DNA of 64,000 bases, taken from Rhabdophis nuchalis. Lineage: Eukaryota > Chordata > Lepidosauria > Squamata > Natricidae. The notes under the pieces were generated by a model, which was not told the origin of the DNA, searched no databases, and was given only the letters and a program-made list of their open reading frames with translations. The position numbers and the translations under genes are program-made. Positions 47,241-57,876 of the stretch are shown in pieces (the stretch's first letter is position 1; the number at the start of each line of letters is the position of its first letter). Where the stretch lies: the NCBI GenBank assembly GCA_039707465.1, contig CM077645.1, forward strand, positions 160,153,003 to 160,217,002, read 5' to 3'.

Positions 47241-47245
47241 ACCAA
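45626..47245 (-). pseudogene. CR1 LINE ORF2 fragment: reverse transcriptase
   Basis: An uninterrupted frame of about 540 codons encoding the RNA-dependent DNA polymerase used in target-primed insertion. In order: linker FFASVFTQKD (10-19), SPGPDGLHPRVLKEL (57-71), GNYRPISLTSI (114-124), QHGFVKNRSC (151-160), motif A YLDFSKAFDKVDH (185-197), SGVPQGSVLGPVLFN (242-256), catalytic FADDTKLAG (273-281), then the post-RT region LVRPHLEYCIQFWSP (392-406) and NSLPPEVVNAPTLEVF near the end. The catalytic Asp residues are present. The frame opens at a TTG, not a true start, with a stop just upstream. The apurinic endonuclease domain is missing, so the copy cannot move by itself. It was probably silent from insertion, yet it has no stop codon across the RT, implying recent insertion. 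Confidence 0.93.
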
Positions 47246-47279
47246 ACCCTTTCATCTTGCACAATTGGACACTATAGAC

Positions 47280-47775
47280 CAGTGATGGCTAACCTTGTTC
47301 TCCTTGCATGTCGAAATCATGTGCACGCATGTGTCAGTGTTCATGTGTCTGCCCACGCCCATAATGCAATGCGCCCCACCCTCTGTGCATTTGTGCACAA
47401 CCCCCCCCCCCTCTCTCCACCCCCATGCATACACGCGATGCCCAATGCATGCACGTGATTCCCCCATGCCCCATTTTGGGCCTAGCAGGCCTCCCTGCAG
47501 ACTCCTGGGACCAAAAATGGGCTGCAGAGGGGTGCTGCACACACCTCCTGCACCCCATTTTGGGGCTAGCAGGCCTCCCTGAAGCCTCCTGAAACCAAAA
47601 ACAGGGTGTGGGGACCCTCACATGCATTTGCAAATCCCACATGCACAGCAAAGACCCCGAAAATCAGCTGGCTGGCAGGAGGCATATACATATGAGCTGG
47701 ACAATGGCTCATGTGCCCGCAGAGTGGGCTCCAGATGCCCACTGTGGCACTCATGCCATAGGTTCACCATCACAG
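47280..47775. mobile_element. hAT element, CAGTGATGGCTAACC group
   Basis: Left end CAGTGATGGCTAACC, right end GGTTCACCATCACAG. Flanks CTATAGAC and CTAGAGAG agree at 6 of 8 positions. The interior has two direct repeats around CCCCATTTTGGG..CTAGCAGGCCTCCCTG (47470 and 47558). Non-coding despite overlapping frames on both strands. Confidence 0.85.
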
Positions 47776-48676
47776 CTAGAGAGAAATAGAGAAAGGACCA
47801 GGAAAAGAGATCCAGTGATCATCAAAGTTACACAGTATGTGTTTATGTGTACTGAAATGTCTCCATTTTAGGCTAGGAATTTATAATTTACTTTTTCATT
47901 TTTCTAGTGATAGGAATCTTCTTTAGTGATAGCAATATTGTAAAATCCCTCACTGAGTAAAGAGGAGGCTTCTGGTGTTAAACATAATCAAATCCAAAGA
48001 AACAGAAATGCATATTCAAGTCAACAATATTCTTGTAGTTCCAGAGACCTTTTTTTCCTTGTAAATCTTCAAGTTTTCAAATTTGGGCATAGGTCAGAAA
48101 TCCAGCCAACAGAAAGGTTGGCCTGCCCATGATTATATACACAAAGGAGGAAGAATAGCCAATTCTGAATATCAGAGTGACACATGATTTGGAGGAGAAA
48201 AAACTCCAAAACAAACAAGCAAGCAATTCTCATTACATTTATTAAATGGCTTTATGGTTGGTATTTATGGTTGGTATTCATTTATCTACTTAAAGGAGGC
48301 AAAATCCCTATTGGAAACCTCTTTAAAATAAGCATTGTTTAAATCAAAATGTCATGGCTTAACAAACAATCCATATTAGAATGACCTCTGAAAAGTTTGA
48401 TATGCAAGAAACAATTCAAAACAATCCATCACAAACAAAAGAGGTTTTTTTTCCACCTAGAAAGAAGTGATAGACTTTAAGAACTTTAAGAAAATTGAAT
48501 TAGTGAAGTGCGGTTCCATACCATAACCTTGTACTTTTTGGGTTTAGCATTAATTTAAAAAGCCTCTAGTTCTGCTCTGCATGAAAGAAAAATTGCTAAC
48601 ATGTAAATATTACAGTCAAAAACTTCATTTCTACATCTTAAAAGATTTGAATAAGTTCATATCGTATACTTATGTT
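47776..48676. other. No gene seen
   Basis: Unique-looking AT-rich sequence. Confidence 0.45.
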
Positions 48677-48684
48677 TCCTAAAG

Positions 48685-49126
48685 CAGGGGTCCCCAACCC
48701 CCGGGCTGTGGACCGGTGCCGGTCCATGGCTTGATAGTAACTGGGCCGGAGTGAGCGGCGGAGAGAATAGCGCAACTCTTAGAAAAGTGTAGCAAATGCT
48801 CTGCTATCCTGGCGGCTGGCCAGGGTGCTTCCCGGGGGCTGGATGGGTGCAACAGCCTGCATTGGGGGGGTTGGGGCACCACCCAGCCCTGCGTGGGGGG
48901 TTGGGGCTGCCAGGCCCTCCTGCCTGGGACGCAGCCTGTCCTTCCCTGCCCCAGCCAAGGATCCTTCACCCGAGACCCCTGGCAGCTTTCCCACCCGGTT
49001 GCATGTGACTGCCAAACGCGTGCGTGGCCCATGTGACTTGACTCACCCGCTGGAGGCTCCCACCAGTCCTCGGAATTTTTTTTACATGAAACCGGTCCCT
49101 GGTGCCAAAAAGATTGGGGACCCCTG
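48685..49126. mobile_element. Charlie-like hAT element
   Basis: Ends CAGGGGTCCCCAACCCCCGG and GATTGGGGACCCCTG. Flanks TCCTAAAG and TCCAAAAG match at 7 of 8 positions. Shoulders GGTGCCGGTCCATGG and GAAACCGGTCCCTGGTGCC match 14437-15491. The interior is GC-rich; the overlapping 159- and 162-codon frames on opposite strands are chance. Confidence 0.9.
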
Positions 49127-49134
49127 TCCAAAAG

Positions 49135-49718
49135 CATGCCACCCCAGTAATTCTCCATTAACCTCTTTCTCTCTCAAACCAAACCATGCTTTAAAAAACA
49201 AAAACAAAAAGCAGAATATAAATCTGTTTCCTTCAAAACAGGAAAGGCATCCATGTAAACAAACGGATCACTTTAGCATAGTAAATAGAATATATTCTTT
49301 GGGAACAAAGTAGGAAGAAAGCTCCCAAAGTTCCCTCCTTCTTAAGCTTCCTGAACTTATTTTACAGCTAGCATCTTCTTCGAGTAGTTGGATTTGGCCT
49401 CAAACTGCAGTGCTGCTATAACAATGCAAAGTAAATCATTATCAAAGCTTAACCTCTATATAAAAGATCACTTTAATGTTAGTCCTACAAACTCTTATGT
49501 TCAGGTATGGTTAATCATTCTCTATAAATATATACAAAAAAAGAGTTTGACATTTTTTAAAAAAAAATTAATTTGTTCTTAAATCTTTAATAGCTTATGT
49601 GACCCATGCAAAGTTTCTGGAGAACAGGACAAATAATATTTTAGCAATGCCTCCATCAACAATCTAAGTTGTATAGATTGAATGACACAGCCCTTTAACC
49701 CAGAAGGAACTCTCTTTT
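49135..49718. other. No gene seen
   Basis: Unique-looking AT-rich sequence. Confidence 0.4.
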
Positions 49719-50232
49719 TTATTTATTTATTTATTTCGATTTGTAAATCGCGCCTATCTCCATCGAAATGGACTCAGGGTGGTGTACAGATAAATCTACC
49801 ATAATAAATAATAACATATACAATAAAAGAATTAAAATTAATTAAATTAACTTGTACTAAAATTCCCATTAGCCTATTAACCATTTACTAGTTTGGTTGG
49901 AGTTTTGGCGTATATGAGGTCTAAAATTCTAGGCTAGTCCCGCTTGCTGGAAGAAATGAGTCTTAAGTGAGTGGCGAAAGAGGGGAAGGTCCGTGATAGT
50001 GCGAAGGTCGGGGGGGCAGGTCGTTCCAGAGGGTGGGCCCTGCCACAGAGAAGGCCCTACCCCTGGACGCCGACAGCCGGCATTGACCGGCGGTCGGCAC
50101 CCTGAGGAGGCCCTCCCCCTGGAAGCGAATCGGTCAGTGGGAGGTATGTGGTAGGAGACGATTCCGCAAGTAACTAGGCCCCGAGCCATGGAGCGATTTA
50201 AAGATGGTGACAAGCACCTTGAAGTGAACCCG
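49719..50232 (-). mobile_element. L2 LINE, 3' part
   Basis: The minus strand encodes RSMARGLVTCGIVSYHIPPTD in one frame and, in parts, the L2 C-terminus (equivalents of LFRHSLKTHFFQQAGLA), followed by the 3' region ending in (AAATA)n at 49719-49738. Frame-shifted relative to the copy at 11535. 5'-truncated near GTTCACTTCAAGGTG. Confidence 0.8.
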
Positions 50233-51662
50233 TAAGTTTGACTTACGTATGCAAACGGGGTGTGTATACTGGACCTAGGAAAGAGAAAAATAGAATTGGC
50301 ATGGAGAAAAAAAAACAATAGTCAGCTGCATCCAGTCCACTTCAACAGAGCCTTATTGGGTGGGGGGGGATTGCTCATTTGTGTGCATTTTTTTTTTATA
50401 CTGCTGAGGTTCACAGAATCAACTCAGTAAAAAGAATTGTCATAAAATCTCACACCATTGACTTGTAAATGGAATTGAATCTGCAGAGTCTACATAATGA
50501 TACTATCAAAGAGGGAAGTAGCTATCACATTCATATAACGAATGAGATATGAAATGACTGCTATGGCAGATGAACACCCCGGAGTTATTTTGCTGTATTC
50601 TATTCCCTGCATTTATATCGCCGGTTTCGTCTAATTTTAGGATCCTCCTCCCCGTCCTTAAGTCTTAAGAGAGAAGGAGACAAGGAAGTCTAACAAATAA
50701 TCTTATATAGAAGCCAACAGTGTAAACACTTTTATATCCGTGGTTGTGCTGGGGCTTTATTAAAACTGATTTTTCACAAACCATCTTTGCATTTTCTCCT
50801 GCTGCTTCTGGGGATGTCTGGTTTCCTCCCCCCCCCCACCACCACACACCCCACACCCACCCCTCCTATAGGCTGATGAATTAAAAGAAAAATAATATCT
50901 TGATCTCCTCCCTGGCTCAATTGAGGGATGCTACATGCAAATCGACCACGATTCCTCTTCCCTTTTGCTTCTGTTAATTAGCCAGTGCTTCAAATAATCA
51001 CAAGTTCCACTTAGCTGAGGTTCTGACACTCCTACCTAGCATCTAAAAGACAAGTGCCATGACAGAGAAAACCCAAGTCCTCAAAATTGCACAGGCAGCT
51101 CTTTGTATGCAGCTGCCAGAAGAATATAGTCACATGGCATTGATTGTGGTAGTGGGTTAGTAAACACAGCCTTCTGTCATGGCTCCCTGGGGATTCACAC
51201 CCTGGGTTTAATTAGGGTTTCAGCATGGCAATCCTGCTTCAAAGAGACAGCCAGATAACTGCATCCAGTCTACTGACCTTGGTGTATATATACACTACGC
51301 ACAGACCCTCTGCCACAAACTATAGCTGTACTGACAATCTCTTCCTTGTCCACCTTTTGCCTTGCTGGCCTTTGCTGTTCTCCTGTAAATTATTAGCTAT
51401 CATATAATTTCCAGGCTAGAAGATACCAGTTAAATTGTGGGCTCTGGATTTATTATTAAACATTATTGGCCCCAAGGAAAGAAATGAGACAGAACGTATT
51501 CATATGAAGTGTTGTTAACAGTCTTAAGTTGATGCAAGAAAATCATCTGATGTAAAATGACGAAGTTATGTGATAGTAGGGGTAATGATCATGCAGCTTC
51601 TTGTTTTAGGAAGTCTAATTTGCACTTTATTTAAATGCAAGTTTTAGACTCATACTACATGT
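50233..51662. other. No gene seen; candidate conserved element inside
   Basis: Contains T and C runs (50389-50398, 50829-50838). The stretch 50860-51170 is listed separately. No exon was supported. Confidence 0.4.
50860..51170. promoter_or_regulatory. Candidate conserved non-coding element
   Basis: Non-repetitive block with an octamer word ATGCAAAT, TGTTAATTAGCC, TTCAAATAATCACAAG and CAGCTGCCAG. No coding frame. A guess from motif density only. Confidence 0.2.
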
Positions 51663-51683
51663 GAGGTTATCAGTGGTGGGTTC

Positions 51684-51842
51684 CAGTGGTGGGTTTCTGC
51701 AGGCTCGCACCTACTCCCGAGAGCCGGTTGGTGAAATTTAGAGAACCGGTGAGAGGAGGTTACACCTGCGTACCTGGAAATAAATCTGGCCCGCCGCTGC
51801 CAGTGACCCAACGGGAAGGGAAGGAAAGGAAGGAAGAAAGGA

Positions 51843-51894
<52 letters not shown>

Positions 51895-52073
51895 ATTTAT
51901 CATCACAATTGAGTCCAAAATTTTGGTTGCTAAGCAAGAACATTGTTAAATGAGTTTCACCACATTTTAAAAGGTGGCCACTCCCACCCTGTCACATGAC
52001 TGCCAAGCCACGCCCACAAAAAAAAGGCCACACCTACAGAGTAGGTTCTAAAAAAATTTGAAACCCACCACTG
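51684..52073. mobile_element. Inner hAT element with (GAAA)n
   Basis: Ends CAGTGGTGGGTTTCTGC and TTTGAAACCCACCACTG, with a perfect duplication GTGGGTTC (51676-51683 and 52074-52081). The interior has GAGAACCGGTGAGAGG, a (GAAA)n array (about 51815-51895) and a cassette shared with 14437-15491. The right shoulder has AAGCCACGCCCAC. Confidence 0.95.
51815..51895 (+). repeat. (GAAA)n microsatellite in hAT
   Basis: Impure GGAA units pass into pure GAAA units. Confidence 0.95.
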
Positions 52074-52302
52074 GTGGGTTCCTACCAGTTAGGCAATACC
52101 TGTAGTAGCTTGGCGGCCTTGGAACTGGCCAGTGACCCAGCCTGCCGCGCTCCTGAACTGGTTCTTCCGGCAGCATCATAGGCATCGTCATCTTGTTTTT
52201 TGCTTCTGCGCATACAATTTTAGTTGTACTGTGCATGCATGCACAGCGCATCCCTGAGCGAACTGGCACTAGTCTCTGCCGGAACCCACCCCTGGAGGTT
52301 AT

Positions 52303-53285
52303 ATGTGGTTTATCACATATGCAGCAAATATGTACACCAAATTAATAACCTCTGATCTTTGAGAAACTAAACAACTAAAATTCAAGGAGGTACCTCTCAC
52401 ATATTCCACCTGATGCAAATTACTTTGTTATGCCCCAGCGTTCAGATGTATATTTATTTTTATTTTATTTCCAAAATTTCCACAAAGTTGCTTAGCAGGA
52501 AAAGTGAAAATTTTATTACAGCGAGGTAACTTCAGAAATGATGAAGGAACTACTGGCTGCATTATCTGTTAGCGGAGTTGATCACATTTCCTGTAATCCC
52601 CAAAGAGGAACTTGTATTGAAAAGTTGCATATGGGTTACACAAAATGGCAGTTCAGCCTGCACCTATACAACTATACTTTGCCTTGTGAACCTCAGAAGA
52701 AATTCTTTTAGTGAATTGATTGTATGTGTACCTGAAGATGCTTTTCAATGGGAATGGAAACAAGTTGTGCTATAGGGTTTCTTCCCCCCCCCCTTATTTT
52801 TTTTGATGATTTGTTTGGATAATTCACTCCATGGCAGGATGAACATTTGCCCCCCAAAAAATCCAGGTATGACTTGTGTCCTTTTTCTAAAGGAGAGGGG
52901 GGGAGAGAGAGAAAGAGAGAGAGAATTTGTTTCCATCTTCGTTTGCCAATGAAGTGGATTCTTCCTTGTCTGCTCTCCTTTTGCAATAAAACTATTTGAG
53001 CAATTATTACATTCTCTGGATGTGTAACGATTTTGGTGATAATTATATTCAGCGAGTCTTGAATATACAGTATATATTGGATAAATATTGCAATTTCATA
53101 AATCAGGAACTTTTCAAAAAAATTCTAAATAGAAACTATTCCAGACAATTGCTATTGTTTTATAAAACATTTTTAAACACATACATCAAGTTCTCCTTAA
53201 ATAGATTGGTTTAAATTGATTAATAGAACTTTTTTTAAAAAAATATTTATCGGTATGAAATATTATGGAAGCATTTTACCGATAG
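52303..53285. other. No gene seen
   Basis: Unique-looking AT-rich sequence with a C run at 52785-52793 and a GA tract at 52893-52924. Confidence 0.45.
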
Positions 53286-53507
53286 CAATGGTAGTCAACC
53301 TGGTCCCTACTGTCTACTAGTGGGCGTTCCAGCTTTCATGGTGGGCGGTAGGGGTTTTGTCCGATACTGAAGCACTTTCCTTTTTTTTATTTGACTTCCC
53401 TACTTTATAAATCACCATTACTGTGGAACTGGTGGGCGGTTAGAAAATTTTACTACTAACAGAGATACAAAAGTGGGCGGTAGGTATAAAAAGGTTGACT
53501 ACCCCTG
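53286..53507. mobile_element. hAT element, AATGGTAGTCAACC ends
   Basis: Left end CAATGGTAGTCAACCTGG, right end AAAAGGTTGACTACCCCTG. Flanks ACCGATAG and ATCTATAG match at 6 of 8. Inner words TAGTGGGCGTTCCAGC and TGGTGGGCGGTAGG. 222 bp; non-coding. Confidence 0.8.
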
Positions 53508-54615
53508 ATCTATAGGATGAGGGAATCTGTCATAAACACTATATTTTCATTTCTGAGACATCTGTATTGCCACAGAGAAAGTCTTTTTTGTTTGTGTTAG
53601 AGAAAGAGAAGGAAGGAGGGAGGAATACCGCATGAAGAAAACACACACACACAAATGGCCTAGAAGAAGAATTCAGAGACCACCAAATAGCAATGTGCTG
53701 CCTTGGTAGACCTTTGTATGTGCAGACATTGTTCCAATATATTAAGATCAGAACCAAGAGACTTTTAAAACTTTTATTATCATGCGTATAACGTCTTGGG
53801 GATTGTTAGAAGTACGCTATTTAATTTCCCCACATACCTGGTCATTTATCATTATTAAAATCTATAACTAAGCAGTTCCACAGAAAAACCCAGTGGACAT
53901 TAATATGTTAGAATGGCCTGTTAAAGTTTGTCACTTACTATGTCACTAGAGTGCTAGTCAAAGTTCTTACTTATATAGTACATGCAGTGTAGGCAGACCA
54001 AACTTCCCTGGCAATTAGGTCCTGTATTTCAGTGGGACTCAAGGTTAATTTGGATACTACATTGTTATTACAGAGAATACCAGATGCAAAAATGACTCAC
54101 TTCTCTTCTGTAGTAATTATACTTCGTGCGCATAGGTAATGTGGTGCCCATGGATGCCAATGTGTCAATGTGCCCAATATCTCTCTTAGGACTAGTCTGG
54201 CTCTTTGATAGTTTGCTTTGATTCTTTTAATTAAAAAAAAACAATAATAATGGAGTGCTGGCAAAGGAAAATACCAACCATCAGCGTTCTCTTTAGTTCC
54301 ACAAATGCAACTGAGCCCCTCAGGCATTCTTAGAAAATAAAAATAAAATAAATAAATAAAAACAGATGATAGTGGCAGCTTTCTGCTTTATTTGGCAATT
54401 TACCCACCTGCCCAGAAAAAGGGTATCTAGGATCGTGGATAGAAGTGACTGCAGATGAAATAATACTACTTTCTGATAAGTGGGTTTTGATTGACAACAA
54501 GCATGAAGAAAACAATTATGCAGCAAGACAATGTATTTTATAGTTGTCATTTTGTGAATTGCGCATAACGTGATTCTAAAATAGTAAAGATGAATTGATA
54601 AGCATAAAGTTAGCC
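53508..54615. other. No gene seen
   Basis: Unique-looking AT-rich sequence; an A-rich (AAATA) stub at 54338-54360. Confidence 0.45.
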
Positions 54616-54737
54616 CAGTGTTTCTCAACCTTGGCAACTTTAAAATGTGTGAACTTCAACTCCCAGAATTCCCCATCCAGAAAGAAAGTTGAAAGGCAGT
54701 TCTCACATCTTAAAGTCATCAAGGATGAGAAATACTA
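54616..54737. mobile_element. Decayed palindromic hAT MITE
   Basis: CAGTGTTTCTCAACCTTGGC at the left, CTTCAACTCCCAGAATTCC in the middle and AAGTCATCAAGGATGAG at the right keep the order of the palindromic MITEs, but the arms no longer pair well and no target duplication is clear. Confidence 0.65.
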
Positions 54738-54841
54738 ATCTAGGTTTACCATACATAGACTGAAAATACAGACAATCACAATTGGCAGCAAAGACATATT
54801 GAAAATTCTAACTCTTTGCTGCAGCCAAACTGTCATCCAAA

Positions 54842-54867
54842 TTTTATTTATTTATTTATTTATTTTT
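54842..54867 (+). repeat. (TTTA)n stretch
   Basis: Five to six TTTA units just before the CR1 fragment. Confidence 0.8.
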
Positions 54868-54897
54868 GCACCTGAGATATGACAGACCTGTAAGAAA

Positions 54898-55170
54898 ATA
54901 ACAGAATAAGAGAGATGGAAGAGACCTTGGAGGTCTTCTGGTCCAACCCCCTGCTCAAGCAGAAAACCCTATACCATTTCAGACAATTGGTTATCTTATT
55001 TCTTTTTTTAAAACCTCCACTGTTGGGGCACTCACAACTTCTGGAGGCAAGTCGTTCCACTGATTAATCACTCTGTCAGGAAATTTCTTCTTAGTTCTAG
55101 GTTGGTTTTCTTCTTGATTAGTTTCCATTCATTGCTTCTTGTCCTTCCTTCAGGTGGTTTGATGTTCATT
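54898..55170 (-). mobile_element. CR1 3' end
   Basis: Antisense words GAGACCTTGGAGGTCTTCTG, CAACCCCCTGCTCAAGCAG, CACAACTTCTGGAGGCAAG and TCAGGAAATTTCTTCTTAG match the copy at 45.55-45.8 kb. No intact frame. Confidence 0.85.
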
Positions 55171-57748
55171 CTGATCTATGCATGTTTCAGCTATCAATTT
55201 TGGCCATTTTGCTTTCCTAGGATTCTTGATAGCTAATAGCTGATAGCTTTCACACAAATTGCAAACAAGTAACTGCCATTATCTAAAGCTCTATGAACTG
55301 AAGATGGAAATTTTTTAATGCATTCTATTTTGCCATATGCCATCCTTTCGAGTCTATGCACAGCTTCAAGTTACTAGAGTTGTGACATCATTGTTTTAGC
55401 TTGCCCAGATCTCATTATCTGAAGACTGAGGTGGTTTCCCAGCACTATTCATAAAAACACCAGCATTACTTCTGGAAGGTCACAACTCTAGTTTCTCCTA
55501 ACTCCAATTTGTACGGAATAAGCAAGTTAACTTCTCTTGAGAGCAATTGATCTCCTACTGCCATCAGTTACAAAACTCCCATTGAATTTCATGAAACTAG
55601 ATGGCACTCCATATAATATGCAATGGTGAGTGGAATTGATGATTTCTGATTGCTTTGTATTTTTGTAATATAACCCTGTTTTAAATTATAGCTAAGTTTT
55701 TAAAAAGTGGACTCATTCACAAACCATTGCTAACCATTTTCATTAAATCTCTTTCTTTCTCTCTATGTGTGTGTGCATAAGTGTGTTTTACCAGATGAAT
55801 TTTGAAGTCTGAAAAACAGCACTAAATAATGGGAAATACCAACAGATTTTTAAGTACCACAACATGAATTGCACCAACCAGAATAAGGATAAAGAGTGAT
55901 TTGGAAACAGAAGACTGGTGAATAGTTACCCAGCTGCTACAGAAATAGCAAGATAGATATTATGTTTAAAATGAGGGGGAAGGGAGGAAAGAAAAGAAAT
56001 TAAATGAAATGGATATTAGCTGGAAACATCTGTGTTCAACCACAGAGCAGAATGCATATTCAGCAGCCAGTTTATTGGCTCTTTAGAGGATGTGAATGGT
56101 GCATTGTAAATAATGACACGCCTGTAATAAATTCCCAGTAAAAAAGAGAAGGGCGCTCTGTTTGTTCCTCCCACAATTCACATTTCTGGGTCCCTGCTGT
56201 GAGTGATGATTCACAGCAGCTACAGATTTCTGTTTTCAAAAATGCTATTGTATACTCCAGGGCTTTCATTAAGTTTTACACTAGCAGGGGGAATTTAAAA
56301 CTTGAGAAGGGGTGGGAGAAAGAGGGCTGACAGACCCTAGAGTGGGAGATTCATTTAATACTCAAGTGTACTGCACTGATAAATGTGATCAGAGAGGGCC
56401 CGTCAAAAGTCAGGCTGGAGTTGTGTTCTTTAGCTGCAAAGAATGGCACGTGAAATCTTCCACGCCTATAAAGAAAGAGCAAGAACTTGGGTGAAGAAAC
56501 TGGCTGAAAGAACAAGGAGAGAAGGCTCTCTCTCAAATTGCTACAACAGAATATATATTTGGCTTGGGCCCACTCTCACCCGTTCCCTGGCACTGCACTT
56601 TTAATTTGTGCCCCTGAGAAAATGGAGGCAAGCTATATTACCATTTTAAATCAAGGTCCAGGCCAGTGTTCTGCTCCTGCTCTGAGGCCCTAATCCAAAA
56701 TGAAGTTGAAAGAAAGATCTCACTGGAGAGAAAATATCTTTCCTGTCAAGCTGGCTATCAAAACACGGGTGCAGACAAATCTTCCTTTCCTTCCCCATTT
56801 GGGGAATTCCTACAACATCATTTTGGTAGAAAGTTGTCCCAGCATCATCTCTATGCCGGCTCTTTCACCTCAAGACATGATTTTATATTCAGCTGACATC
56901 ATTTCAGCCAAACAGTTGTTGCAAAACACACTAATGAGACGAGATTCTGGCAGATCTGCTGCCTTCTCAATTCCAGAGTTGTACAAACAGTGTGTTGTGG
57001 ATTGTCTTTTACACTTATGGGCAAATATTTCTTCTGCCTTCCAAGAAAAAGAATTGCCCTGGTGACAATTGGTTCCAACACTACCAACTATCTGCCAAAG
57101 CTGCCAAATCTCATTCATTTATAAGGAGATACTGGCATTAAATTATAGGTGTTTTTCAAACACAGGGCTCAGTTGTACTTGGTCTAGCATGAGCTTTTGG
57201 GATTTCAACACAGGTCATATAAACTTGCATAGCATTTGGTCCTTTGTATTTTAAGACTGTTCTTAGTATTTTATTGAAAATTCAGTGATTGACATTCATC
57301 CCTATGGATGTTTTTAGAGTAGTCAAAGGAAGAGACAGTGGAAAAAGGAAACCACATTAGCGCTTTCCAAACTTAACATTCTCAAAGAATGAATCTAGCA
57401 GGACATGGGCTTCTTTGCAGAATTTGAGTGCATCAGTGGGGATTACATGTTTTGTGTCAATGTGTGCATATAACACGCATGTGCCTCATTTAGGATGTTA
57501 TACTATCATTGGGACTCTAGAGATTTTCAGGGTTCAGCCCTCTGTAGCCATATCTAATCCGGTCTGAATTTCAATTCAGTTCTAATTGTCAATTCAATCT
57601 GGTAAGATTGCTGAATCAATTTGAATTAGTTTTTCAATCAGTTTGAAACAGAGGCCTCTTCACACATGGAAAAGGACTTTCACATTGTTTAATTGATTCA
57701 AATACACCAGTAATTGATCTGAATCAACCACCTGATTTTAAGGAGACA
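55171..57748. other. No gene seen; long repeat-poor stretch
   Basis: 2.6 kb with no recognised repeat. A 121-codon plus-strand frame at 56700-57065 overlaps open frames on the other strand and shows no domain. The stretch 56030-56290 is listed separately. Confidence 0.45.
56030..56290. promoter_or_regulatory. Candidate conserved non-coding element
   Basis: Non-repetitive block with TGCATATTCAGCAGCC, AAATAATGACACGCC, CTGTAATAAATTCCC and GTGAGTGATGATTCACAGC (the last partly self-complementary). No repeat or exon explains it. Low-confidence impression. Confidence 0.2.
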
Positions 57749-57876
57749 ATTCAGTTCAGGGAGTTGAAGTTCTGAAGGACTTCAACTCCCAGAATTCTCC
57801 AGCCAGCTTTGCTGGCTGGAGAAGTCTGGGAGCTGAAGTCCTTCAGACTTAAAGTTGCAAAGGTTGGAGACCCCTG
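57749..57876. mobile_element. Palindromic hAT MITE, left arm altered
   Basis: The right arm is complete (GCAAAGGTTGGAGACCCCTG). The left arm begins only at GAAGGACTTCAACTCCCAG, and the outer left end is replaced by GGGAGTTGAAG, which is the reverse complement of CTTCAACTCCC inside the arm. No matching target duplication. Confidence 0.75.

Larger units (their letters stand above)
51671..52294. mobile_element. Outer hAT element, CAGTGGTGGG group
   Basis: Its own sequence is 51671-51683 and 52082-52294. Left end CAGTGGTGGGTTC, right end CCGGAACCCACCCCTG, with a perfect duplication GAGGTTAT (51663-51670 and 52295-52302). Thirteen bases after its start it was hit by another hAT element. Confidence 0.95.

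Noticed and set aside
48679..49313. Overlapping 159- and 162-codon frames on opposite strands
   Set aside because: Interior of a Charlie-like hAT element with GC-rich composition and no transposase motif.
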